From: Tanypteryx hageni
Taxonomy: Eukaryota; Arthropoda; Insecta; Odonata; Petaluridae
Direction of reading: 5' to 3'
NCBI GenBank assembly: GCA_028673005.1
Contig: CM054112.1
Location: 186,198,564-186,262,563 of the forward strand
DNA length: 64,000 bases
Below, piece by piece: positions 45,550 through 56,833 of this stretch (position 1 is its first letter; each line of letters begins with the position of its first letter). The position numbers and the translations under genes were made by a program. A model generated the notes under the pieces. That model was not told the origin of the DNA and searched no databases. It saw nothing but the letters and a program-made list of their open reading frames with translations.

Positions 45550-48500
45550 CTTTCCTGAGGATCCGTCACCTCCGCCGCTCTGCAGCTGATCCGTTAGCAG
45601 TCTGGTGAGGATGTCGGTGCGACCTCCACCAGAGCCATCCGACACTTGGGGCGGCATCCTACTCCCGTGCACCTTCTTCCCCTGAGACGCGACACGAGAT
45701 GACCCCTCCGCCGGCGGAGGAGGAGAAGAAGCGCCGCGAGTCGGATCCGATTTCGTACCACCCGAAAGAGTGCTCTTCCTCGGCTTCAGCGAGGTCAAGG
45801 CGGGCGACGAGGCCAACGATGCTATCCCCTCAAGCTTCGAAGGACTGGACGTCGTCCTCTGATGACACACGAGCGGCGACTGAGTGGCGAGATTCGACGA
45901 AGCCGTCCCTGATGCCGGGGTCAGGTGTTCACCGCTGTAGGGTATGTGGGCGCTGACCTTCCTCTTCGGCAGAATCTTCGCCGGGTTCACAGAAGAAGAG
46001 GAAGAGGAGGTGGAGGAAGAGCTGGAGGAAGATGAGGTAGAATTTCGTAGGGCCGAATCGTCCAGAGAATGACCTCCTCCCGACCTCCCCGCCCGCCTCC
46101 CTTCCAGTATGGGCGCCGTCATATGACCGCTCCTGGGAGCCAAGTCTTCCAGGAACTTGAGGTCGTCTCCGAGTTGGAGCTTCGGGAATGCCTCTGGTCG
46201 CTTCATTTCCGCCTCGAGCATCTGTCCGTAAGGACCTCGCAAAGGTCTCTTCGAATACCGCCGTGGCGTCATCGGACTCCTCCCGTCCAATGGGTAGATG
46301 CTGGTGTTTTTCTCGGCATCTGACATGGAACCGCTGTCCAAGGGAGAAGCTGGACACGGAGAGGCGTTTCGAACGGAATAATCCATCGGATAATCAGCCC
46401 CGAGCATTCCGGACACCGGAGACGCGCTGCCGCGAACGGGGTCGCGTTGCGAGCTGCCGGTCACCTGTATAACAGCGTGGGTTCTACCACTCGGCGTATC
46501 GAGAGACACTTTACGTTCTCTGGTAAGACGATCAGACAAGGTTTCCCTGGAATCGGTAGAGGAAGAATCGCCCGGCACGTTAGAGCCGCCGGAAGACCTG
46601 TCCGGGGCTGAAACCTTTGCGACGTCGGGGCTTCCGTCCGTGAAAGACGGAGATTCGCCGATATCTCCGGTGGTTGTCTGAGATTCGGCTTCTATTGAAG
46701 TCGGAGAGGTCGCCATCCGTTCGTTCGCAGCTCTCGCCTGCATTATCTCCGTTTTCTCACTCGACCCGTCGTCGCAAAAGGCATAAACGCTCGTCTTGCG
46801 ATGTGGTACTGCCAGCGGCGCGGGCTGTCCGTTGTCTTTCTGTTCTTCCTCTCTCCTTCTGCCCTTCCTTTTTGCGCGCGTCCTCTTCCTCACCACCTCT
46901 CCCGTAAACATCTCTCCACCTTTCGACTGCGCGTTGGGACTGCTGGGACTGTCCCCTGCTTCTAGGGTATCTGAAGGGGAGGCTGCTTCCTCGCCTTCGC
47001 TCCCGTTCGCGTCCTCCACAGACAGTAACTTGTTGGAATCGTCCGCCTCTTTACTAGGATGAACGACGGCGGCTATTAAAGCAGCGCTGCCGTCTTCCGC
47101 CGCCTCGACCGGTGCTCTCACGGCCATCGTGTCCCTCGCATCGGCTTCGTTACCTAGTATACACGTTTTTTCGCACTCGACGTTTTCCTGTGTCGACTCT
47201 TCACTTTGATTCGGGATAATTACTTGCTGTTCCGTTGACGTGACACTTTCGTTTACAGGTTTTCCACCTTCGTCGAGATTTGGATGGTCTCCTGTTGCTC
47301 GAGTTTCTGCTACAACCTCAGTCGAGATATCATCGGCCACGGTTTTTTCATCAACTGCGCTTAAGTCTTGGACTTCCTCTCCTATCTGTTGCACGTGCTC
47401 ACCATCTACACCCGTTTTATTCCCTATGTTACACATCTCATCACCTCTTTTAAGTACAATGTTCGTATTTCCTAACTTCTCGCCGACACCTTTAGGTGGG
47501 ACTCCTGCGGTCGCACAGAGATCCTTCTCACTCACCTGCGATCCTTTATTGTTTCCTATAACACCCTCTGATTTATCTAGTCTATCCTTTCCGGAGTCGC
47601 TTTTGTCATCCACGCCGTCACTTACGTGCGAGACAACTTCTTTATCCTTCTCGGTGACGCACTTTTTACGTTCCCTGGGCAATTCGGAGCCAGTTTCTAG
47701 CTGGGACGCGGATTTGGAAGACACAGAACCGCACGTTGGTGCACTCGAATAAGACGTATCCAAGGATTTCGAACTCAACATTTGGTTGTTCATGACGCCC
47801 TGCGAAAGATCGAACGGGGTGGTCGCGTCGGTGAGGATGGTAATCCCAAGTCGATTTCCTCCCCCAGTGAGCAGCTCTTCGTCTTCCTCAGACTCCTCGT
47901 CCAAACGGATCACCCCCAGAGGTCTAGGTTTTCTCGGCCTCCTGCCGGCAGCTCTCACTTCCCAAGTGGTTCTCGCACCTAGAGGAACCAGTCCAGGAGA
48001 GATATCTTTACCCGCCGGACAGTCGGCCGATTGGGAGCGATAAAAAGCGGGTTCGGAAACCGTGCCAACCCGTCTCACAATCCCGTCACTAGGAGTTTTT
48101 TCTGTCGCTTGAACTTTAATACTTTCCGGCGCCATTTCCACTTCCCCACTATTTTCATTAGGAACTACCACTCTGCTTGTCCAGTACAAGGGGTTACCCA
48201 TTTCATCGGTCGCTTCGTCCTTGTCATCCCTTGCGTTTTCACTATGACCTCCCTTCTCGCCGGTCGGAACGTTTTCTAAGGAAGCACCAGTGGTCGGTGG
48301 TCCCGGACCACCTTCCACAAAGGTTTTATCATTGAATCCAGGGGTAAAACTCAAAGGTTGGAGATCAGACGCCACCTGTGGTATCTCCACATCACCGATT
48401 GACGGTTCCGAAGGAAGGGCCGAGGACTTGGTGGGATCCACGTCTTCCGGTATGTCGCTCAGCCCGTCCCGATCACGAGCTAAGGGATGCTCGCCAACTG

Positions 48501-49231
48501 CTTCGTCGGGGCGCTCTTCGGATATGTGCCCCATTTCAAGCAAGCTATCGCGAAATTCAGAGCTGGAATACGGGGCCCCGATGCTGCTGCTCTTGACATG
48601 GGTTCCGGGCGGAGTGGGCGCCACGCTTCCTCTCATATAGCACCTTCCGTCCGGCCTGAGGTCCACTCTGGAGAACGACGCCGAACGGAATGGTATGCAC
48701 CTACGAGCATAGGAACCAACGATCGATCTCGACTCGGCTCTGGGAAGTGTTAGGGGTACCAAATCGTCCGCTTCTTCAGATTTGGAAGAACCCAATTCGG
48801 GCACCGTAGCGAGGACCCGGCCGGATGACGGACAGGCCGAGTTTGCAGTGTCCGTTCCGACCTTGGCGTTGGCCGATAGCGACTTCACGGGGATAGGCTT
48901 GACGATCGTCAACCTTTGAGCGTCCACGCCCGCCTTCTTGGAGTGATCGGAACCTCCGACGATATCGGAGTGGTGTCTCTCGTGTTTCGGCTTCGGGGAT
49001 GAGGCTTGTTCTGGAGATGAGGCTGCCGCACACTCGTCGGCTGCGGAGACTTCCTCAAGGGAGGACATTGAGCGACCTTCCCCCGAAAGCTGAGCTTGTA
49101 GTTTATGAGGCCCTTTCCTCCTGGGTGGAGGGCAAGGAGCCTCAGGCACCTGCTTACTGGATGTTGAAGGTCTCCTGGACTCCTCTGAGTGGGATGCCAA
49201 CGTCTGCTTCGGAGATGATCTATCGTGATCC
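45550..49231 (-). CDS. Arhgef17-like: Giant exon: disordered N-terminal half of the RhoGEF
   Basis: A 3682-nt open exon of 1227 codons. It enters in phase 2 after acceptor ttttttccattcaatcag and leaves in phase 0 at AAAG|gtgtgt. The frame has no usable internal ATG at its start and opens with DHDRSSPKQTLASHSEES, so it is internal rather than a first exon. The product is rich in Ser, Pro, Glu and Gly with no folded domain: an acidic run LDEESEEDEELL near exon residue 440, a basic run RKRTRAKRKGRRR near 780, a conserved-looking KRPLRGPYGQMLEAEMKRPE near 1000, and a poly-Ser tract near 1065. ARHGEF17-type RhoGEFs are known for a very long, low-complexity N-terminal half before the DH domain, largely from one big exon. 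Linkage to the DH exons is inferred from strand, phase and architecture. Confidence 0.82.
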
Positions 49232-51504
49232 CTGATTGAATGGAAAAAAGAAGAGTTAATACTTTGGACATGGATGTCTGTGCAGCAAAATAAATTATTC
49301 TAAATAACAATTATATTTAAAATAAAAAACTAAAAGGAACTTACAATTAATAATAATATTTCATCATATACTGATTATCATTCATTTAATAAATTTTAAC
49401 ATTTAACCTTCTTGTTACTATAAAATATTTTGCAATATATTTGTGAAATAAGTTGTAAGCTTAATAGAAAATTAAAAGTCCCCAAATATCTTGCAAACAT
49501 TTCGGGCGATTACAACATTTTCGATGACGAAACATACCATTAACTAGTTCTAATATTATTGATGCAGAGGCAGGAAATACTTTTCATAGCAAGGAAGCAA
49601 CGGCCCTTGTGCTAGATTTCGCTGGTTCGTGCTGGATGTCAAAATTTGTTCGCATAAATGTCGCCATTAATGCGCCAACGATATTTCTTTCTTTTGCTCT
49701 TAATAAAAGTGTGTAAAGATAAAAAAATGAGGTTTAAGGAAATATTTCATAAAAATTACGTGAAAATGGTAAAACGCATTTCTTAAGCGATGACTTGGTA
49801 AAGTGAAACAAATAGATGAGAAAACGTTCCACTTGGCAGTAAGAGCTTTTCCGCCGAAGATTTTTGTTGCGGCACGTTAAACATTAAATGAAAAATGTGT
49901 GTGTGATCGTGTTTGCACACCTGAAAACACAAAAATGAGCACATTATACACAATAGTAACAGCAAATCGCTTATGTAAATAACGATGCTTCAGTAGAGTT
50001 AAATCTTTAATTTTAAGATGACCAATAGAAAAAAATTCCCATAGACGACGTCACCTTCATCAGTAAACGTGTAAAAATACTAGTAAAATCCATTATTTCT
50101 GGTATACATTCACTATCAAGGGAAACTAAAAGGAAAGAGGATTGTCCAGAATTGATAAGACCAGTGGCTAACTCGAGAAGCGCATGCTATGACTGAGGCA
50201 CTTGTTTCCAAAACTCGATTGTGGACGCGGATCTATGCTCCAATTTTAGACCCTCATCCTCCTCAAAGTTCCAGCAGCTCCAGTTCCACTGCTGCTATAT
50301 TCGAGACGAATGGCTTTTCACGAACGGAGGGAAAGTAAGACATCGCTCTATGCAAATTTAGTAATAGGAAATGTTTTTTTTCGCGGCCGCTTAAATAGTA
50401 ACTAAAATCTACATGGATCTACCTATGATGTTGTTTCTCTAAAAATTATATTTCATCGCACAACGATGGAAGAAAGGGAATTTAAGTGGCTCTCGGGACT
50501 TGAGTGAAAAACAATTGTTTTTTAATTATAATAAAATGGAAATAAATACGTTACAATACGGGACTGCACGAATGAAACTGACCTTATGATGACTACATGA
50601 GTAGAAACTTGGGTGATGTATCTCCATTCTTAACGGGTATGTACAAAGTTATAATAAATGTTTCTTGTTAACAAACTGAGTTGTCGTTACGAAATTGTTC
50701 GAAATTTTCGTGAAAGCTGGTAATTCCTCCGCATCACAAAGTTTATTAAAGCATTACCCTCAGTGATGATGCGATAAACATGTACGTAAGTTAGTATCTT
50801 TGCTCTTAATTAAGGATTGCGACGTTGCATGAATTACTTATCGCGCCTGCTCAACACGAAGAGTTTATCGAGGATCCTCTCATACGTCTCTTAACATCCT
50901 TGACGCCAATAGTATAAGGAGTTAATGCCACTTGGTAAGAAATAATCAATTCGGAGGTAACGGAGGTAAATAGGCGTTAATTGCCGTATTTTGTTGCGTA
51001 ACTTCACTTTACTTCCCTCTCCTCCGAGCCGTTCCAAAACCGCAATGGAAAGAGGTAAAACAGAGGATGTGTTTTATAGAGTACGAAAAGTAAGCTGTGC
51101 AAGTACTAAAAATGACATAGACCTGCCTTTAAAGCACAAAAATATTCTTTTTTGTAAGAGCGATTACAAAAGGAATGTTTTGTACTCCTAAGCCTAAATA
51201 TAAAAATAAGACGTTGCAAATAATAGGATCGGGAAAGAGGACTCCCCCTTCTCAAAATGGGTAAAGAGCCCCATTTCATTACTTTGAAATAAAGATGACA
51301 TTTGTGATGCGCCCTAATAATTATTACCGGGAGGCTCTTTAAATGTTATGACTGAATTAACAATAGTTATGTTTCAAAGTACACAATAAATCCACATCAT
51401 TTCATCTTATATTGATCACATACAAATATCAAAGTAAAATATGGGGAATGCTTAGATTAAATGTTCGTACGTTGCTACGTACGTTGGCTGCTCTAAAAAA
51501 ACGA
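49232..51504. other. RhoGEF intron, no firm feature
   Basis: AT-rich. A plus-strand stretch at 50250-50334 has an acceptor-like left edge (ccaattttag), a donor-like right edge (AAA|gtaaga) and is open in all three frames, but has no partner exon. Nothing else is supported. Confidence 0.4.
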
Positions 51505-51790
51505 ATTATTATGCGTTCTTTGCACGAAGTGAGCGCATATAGGGGAGGTCGTTTCCGACCGTCCGCATGTTAAAACTCGGAAACCGCTGGGCGTATTATG
51601 ATGAAATTTGGTATTGGGGAGTTGTGCTAATATTGGTTGACCGATTTCAATTTTGGTCAAACTCGGATAACAATGATGACCACTTTACATGAATATCTAC
51701 AATGTTTCTTTGTTTCAACTCGGAAACAACTTGATTTATTTTGATTTGGTATTAGGGAGTTTGCTTTAGCAAGTCATGCGTACCCTGAAC
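51505..51790. repeat. Interspersed repeat family, copy 2
   Basis: Starts ttattatgcgttctttgca and shares catataggggaggtcgttt, aaactcgg.aaccgct and atgaaatttggtattgggga with the copy at 22624-22985, at roughly 80 percent identity by eye. Non-coding. Confidence 0.65.
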
Positions 51791-54129
51791 GTGGCTCATT
51801 ATTATATGCTATACACATTTACTTGAATTTCTTAGAGCTTTTTTATATTCACGAGAGTGAAAACTTAATTTATTAAACTGAAAATCTTGACCGAAATAAA
51901 CTTTAATTTTCGCTAATAATCACGCGAGATTCAAAAGCTCTAAACTCAATGAAGATGATTAGGTGAGAGTGAGTTATCACAATTATATATGTCTGTAGTC
52001 TGTTACATATTTTATATTTATAGGACGTTAATCCGACCATTTTCAAGAGAGACACAATACGATAGGAATAGTTTTAATTTTTTTCTGTAGCACAAATTGA
52101 TGATTCTTAAAAAATACTCAGGCCCTTTCGAGGCTGATTTGTAAGGAAATGATCCTAAAATTCCTTTCTTAAAACCGAATTGTAACTTAAATATTCCATC
52201 TGAGAGCGTCAGCCACCAATTACACAATGCATCACGCATCGTTTTAGCTGATACGCACGTTATAATGAAAATATATGGTGACTGGACCAAATAAATTTGT
52301 TAATAATGTTAAAAACTACGTTATATCGAAGCACGTTCTACTGAATTATTTTTACAATATTAAATTTGTAGAGAATATTTTCCGTGGAATAATGAATAGT
52401 ACGCAAATACGTAAAATACGTTACCACGAGTTTTTACTGTGATACTATTTAAACGAAACAAGAAATCTGTCAATACAAGTAAAGTAACTTCTTAAAAGAA
52501 TACATGCAGTATACTTTTGCTATGAAGGCAAAAGAAAGTCACGCTTTCAAGTCAAACACCGGAAGACTTGTTTGCTTTTACATTGTGCTCTTAAGTGCTG
52601 CGCCGAGACTTTAAAATGCTGAGATCAAATGAAATACTTGTTTCATCGAGGTTGTTAACGTCAAAACGTCAGAACAATACCAAGCCTGACTCAAAGGATT
52701 CGTGTTGAGCAATTGTAAGAAAAAAATGTTTTAAAGAAAGAAATTTAAGCAGAAAGTATCGAATTTATAATATAGGTAATTAAATATCCAGATAAACGAA
52801 ATCCGACAATACGAGTTCCAAGTGCCAAAAATTCACGACGGTCTGAATTATATTTTTACTTGCAAATAGATTTAATTAAAAGGAGTTGCAGTAATAACTT
52901 TCTCGATCTAGTGAAAGAAACATTAATAATATTTTAAAACGCCTGTAATTCAAAGTAAGAATAGAATAGAATTCTCCAAATTTAAAAATCAAAACTTTTG
53001 GTTAATGCGATGCTACCTATGGTAAACTAAGTTTAAATATTTGCGCCATCGTTTAATATAACACTCAATCGACTATCTGCATAAAACACTATACACGGCC
53101 ATTGAAGTTTTTCCAAAAACAATCCCCTAAAAAATGATATTTATTGTCCATTTTTTGCATTTAATTCAAATCCGCCATATTTTTCTATTTGTTTGTAGGC
53201 TAAATTTTCCAAGGAAATTTTCAATATAAATATTTAAGCATGCACACACACGCATACACGCATGGGGAAGATTTTGTAACTCACAATTTGTTCTACTCAT
53301 AGGATATTTATATCATGCTCGAAATATTCAATTACTCGAAGAATTAAGGTTCACAAGATACTTATGAATTTACAGTACAAGTCTTGTTTTATATTGTAAG
53401 GGGTTATCGATAATAATACACGAAATGATTCCTAAGATATTTTATTACTACGGAAATCAAAGAAAAACATCACGAAGCACTCATCTCCACATCGCATATT
53501 TTGTCAGATAGATAGCCGTTTCGAGCGACGAAAATAAAAAAAACCACGCGAAAGAATTTTTACATCTAAATCCGAACCGTTTTCAGCGGGTTCCGACATT
53601 ATCTCGACCTTAAATAAAGACTTGATGATGAATCAGTTTACGGGTTCTGGAGGTGGGGGCGGTCAGGGCGCTACAGTCGACTCCCGAGATCCATTTCTCC
53701 TGCAGCTGCGCAAAAAATAAAGATGGAAAGAAAGAAAGAGAGAAAACAACCTCTGGAGACGAAAGCTCTCTTAAGAGTACCGAGCGATAAACTAACTGAA
53801 AAGTTTACGACCCACACGGATCCCAAACCGGTAGCCGATCGAGAATTACTCACCATACCATCTCGTCTAAAAGGGAGAAAGAGGAGTGGCGAAGAAGCCG
53901 AAAAGAAAAATTTTCGAAAAAGTAAAATAATACGGTAGAGAGAGAGAGACAGAGAGAGCGAGTAAGCCGTAAAAATTCCTCCCACAGACCACCTACACTT
54001 GGACGCCTTCCCCTTCCCTATATAACCTCCCTCTTCTTCTAAAAAGACCTTTGAATTCTTATTGAGATCGCCCTACTCCTCCCGAGGGAGCCGAATCATC
54101 CGTGAAAACGCCTTTCCAGCGTGGGTACG
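51791..54129. other. RhoGEF intron, no firm feature
   Basis: AT-rich to 53600. The region 53640-53990 is more mixed and holds a minus-strand donor at 53854 (ATGGTATG|gtgagt) preceded closely by an acceptor-like tctttctcccttttag. See findings. No other exon signal was found. Confidence 0.4.
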
Positions 54130-54162
54130 TAGGAAAGCGTGGGAGGGCGGGGGAGGAGTTTA

Positions 54163-54560
54163 AGGAGGGGGGAGAGACATATGGGGGGAGAGACATATGG
54201 TGGGGGAGAAATATAGAGGTAGAGAGATGGAGGGGGAGAGAGAGATGGAGGGGAGAGAGATGGAGGGGGAGAGAGAGATGGAGGGGGAGAGAGAGATGGA
54301 GGGGGAGAGAAAGATGGAGGGGGAGAAAGAGATGGAGGAGGAGAGAGATATGGAGGGGGAGTGAGAGATGGAGGAGTGAGAGATGGAGGGAGAGTAAGAG
54401 ATGGAGGGGGGAGTGAGAGATGGAGGGGGAGTGAGAGATGGAGGGGGATTGAGAGATGGAGGGGGAGTGAGAGATGGAGGGGGAGTGAGAGATGGAGGGG
54501 GAGTGAGAGATGAAGGGGGAGTGAGAGATGGAGGGGGAGTGAGAAATGGAGGGAAAGAAG
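54163..54560. repeat. Purine-rich minisatellite (unit about 18-20 bp)
   Basis: About 20 diverged tandem copies of a gagagatggagggggagt-like unit, nearly pure purine on the plus strand. The two long minus-strand frames across it (297 and 287 aa, Ser-Leu-Pro-His repeats) come from the lack of stops in a repeat and are not genes. Purine-rich DNA continues to about 54870 without clear units. Confidence 0.92.
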
Positions 54561-54870
54561 AGAGGGCGGGGAGGAGAGGGGGACGGAGAGATGGAGGGGA
54601 AGAAGGGAAGAGGTAGGAAGGGAGAAGTGGGGATAACGAGGGAGAGCGAGATGTCTGGAAGGAAAGAGAGAGAGGGAATAAGGAGGAAGAGGGGGGTTAG
54701 GAGAGGGCGGGGGAGGATCCAGGCAGTGTGGGACGCTCCTTTCGTTTTTGGGTGCTGCTCCTTCACCGGGAGGCTGAGGTGGCGGAGGGCGAGGTGGAGG
54801 AGGCGAAGGGAGAGGGGGGAAAGGAGGGTGGGAGGGAGTGAGTGATGGAGGAAGGGAGGGAGCTGGAGCA

Positions 54871-55961
54871 AAGTGGGATGGGCCGAGGACGATGCAGAAG
54901 GTGGAGAGCGGGTGTGTGCGTGTGTGTGTGCGCGCGATGAATGGGATCTCACGGCGCATGCGTCGGATCCTTTAGGGACCGGAAGTCATTCTGGGGCAGC
55001 CGCCACTACGAGTGGACTCCCGTGGTGGAAAAATCACGTTAGAGATGGGGAAAAATAAAACGACGAGGGAGAGGGGTTGAGAAAGCGATGGGGTCAAAAC
55101 CCAATTGCAAACGTCGTGTGACCTCTCTCTTTCTCTCGCACGCTCCCACGCCTCTTTGTTCCACGGTAAAATCTCATTTCCCATTCGCATGGTTTTGGAC
55201 AAAACGACATTCAATTGCAGCCGCTAGTCGTGGGAGTATTTTTTCTCTCGCTCGCGGACCCGTAATTACTACAACTCTCCCGTTGACAGTTTTAACGCGT
55301 TCGAAACGGTTTGATGCAACGACGAAAAATATTTGTTCTGGGTCGTTAAGATTAATGACCGCGTCAATCTATTACGCGCATTTTGTAAAAACACGCAAGG
55401 GTTACCGCTTTCTGCGGCGCGGCTTGATTTACGGCCGCGTGGTTATTTCTAAAACGTTTCGTTGAATAGATTGGCATTCGAACGTCTTCTAAAATATGCA
55501 GGCCGTTGCTAATACTATGCATAAAATACGCTGAGAATAAAAGGGGAGGATGTTTTCTCTCGAGGATTTATAAGAAGCAGTCGTCACGCGCGGAATATTG
55601 CCGGTTTAGGTTTTCTGCCGCAGTTATCGTTATTTCCGCGAGAGACCTAGGAAGGCAGCAACAAATGGATCTAAAACTATTTCGCAAGAGTTGATTTTAA
55701 CGCAAATATTGAACCTAAAAATATACAGCAGATGGCGGCTAAGAGGCAACAGAATTTAATATTTGCAGAAAAATTGACTCGATATTTAAAAGAATGAAAT
55801 ATTTTGAAAAATGCAAATAAAATTTTTAAAACACTTCATCAAACATTTTATGAAACCATGCATCTACCGACTGATAAGTGCCAGCATGCAAAAACAGGAG
55901 ATATTAACGAACTCGCTCTACCCACCTAAGCGGAAATATCGTGACCAAACTGTATTTTAAG
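54871..55961. other. RhoGEF intron, mixed composition
   Basis: A short (GT)n/(GC)n stretch lies near 54910-54935. Positions 54940-55660 are moderately CpG-containing with chance frames. No exon or complete element was identified. Confidence 0.4.
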
Positions 55962-56107
55962 CAGTGGCGTACCGAACACCCCCGCACAGCGGGGAGGGCG
56001 CAATGCCGAAGGGGGCCCAATTTCTTGTGAGGGCCTTAAATTTTATCCCAGGACTTCAAATTTGTTTTGGCGGAGGGGAGGGTTACACATTTTTCGGTAA
56101 GCCACCG
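55962..56107. mobile_element. 146-bp MITE with perfect 8-bp target duplication
   Basis: The left end CAGTGGCGTACCGAAC and the reversed right end CGGTGGCTTACCGAAA are inverted repeats. Both sides carry attttaag (55954-55961 and 56108-56115). The 8-bp duplication suggests hAT or a related 8-bp-duplicating group. The interior is G-rich (gcggggagggcgcaatgcc, gaagggggccc). Confidence 0.85.
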
Positions 56108-56800
56108 ATTTTAAGATAGGAAAAAAAGAAATAAATAATCAACCAGTATACGTCGACAAGAAATATGTCAATTTTCCTCGAAACTTTCGCACAGCTGCCA
56201 TGTTGATTTTGAAAAGATTCGTAGTAAAATTATTTGAAACCGACTAATTTGAAGAAATTGAATGTACATGGAATACAACGGTACACACAGAAACTAAAGC
56301 AGCCAAGTGCTTATTTCGCTCGACTATCAGTACCATATTTGCGAGCGACGATGACATGTTTAACTTGTAGTTTGCCCTCTCGCAAAACACAAAACAATGA
56401 GAGAGAGAGTAGCAGCGGAAGTTCCCGTATGCCGCACCAACTTCAAAACCCACAGCGTTCCGTTTAAGCGAAATTTCCGAGACTTGCCAAATTGTGATGG
56501 CTATGACGTTGTTGTTCGGCGGAGAGCATGCGTCCCATTTTCGGGCTTATTAGAACGATGATCTAGTGACGAGGGATGACGAACGCAATCTAGTGACGCA
56601 TTGCCCTCATTCCTTCTCAGGATTCGAACCAAAAGGTTCGAGGGGAAAAAATTACCTCGACTCACGAAACAATTTTATAGTTCGAATATCAACCCGGTGG
56701 TAACCATTCCCATTTTCAGCCTGGTGTTTGTTAAGAATAACTGCATGGTTTTCTCTCGCAGGTTCAATTGCTTTTTTAAGATATAACAATATCGACTTAC
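56108..56800. other. RhoGEF intron, nothing recognised
   Basis: AT-rich. The 77-aa plus-strand frame at 56234-56467 overlaps an opposite-strand frame and has no domain. Confidence 0.4.
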
Positions 56801-56833
56801 TCAATACGCTGCGGTTCTAACGCATCTCTCATG
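56801..56833 (-). CDS. Candidate 33-nt in-frame microexon of the RhoGEF
   Basis: On the minus strand the acceptor cttatattatttgttacag is followed by 33 nt and the donor TTGA|gtaagt. Entering in phase 2 from the first exon (59039), it reads G, MRDALEPQRI, then GA carried in phase 2 to the giant exon at 49231, where G completes a Glu codon. Its length is a multiple of three and it is open in the one required phase, so it can be included or skipped. Splice signals and phase are seen; use is inferred. Confidence 0.42.
   Translation of the reverse strand, partial: HERCVRTAAY

Noticed and set aside
46069..48753. Plus-strand frames of 66-170 aa over the giant exon
   Set aside because: They are antisense shadows of the 1227-codon minus-strand exon.
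54059..54959. Two long minus-strand frames (297 and 287 aa) of Ser-Leu-Pro-His repeats
   Set aside because: They are open only because the purine minisatellite lacks stop codons; two frames are open at once and no splice or domain evidence exists.
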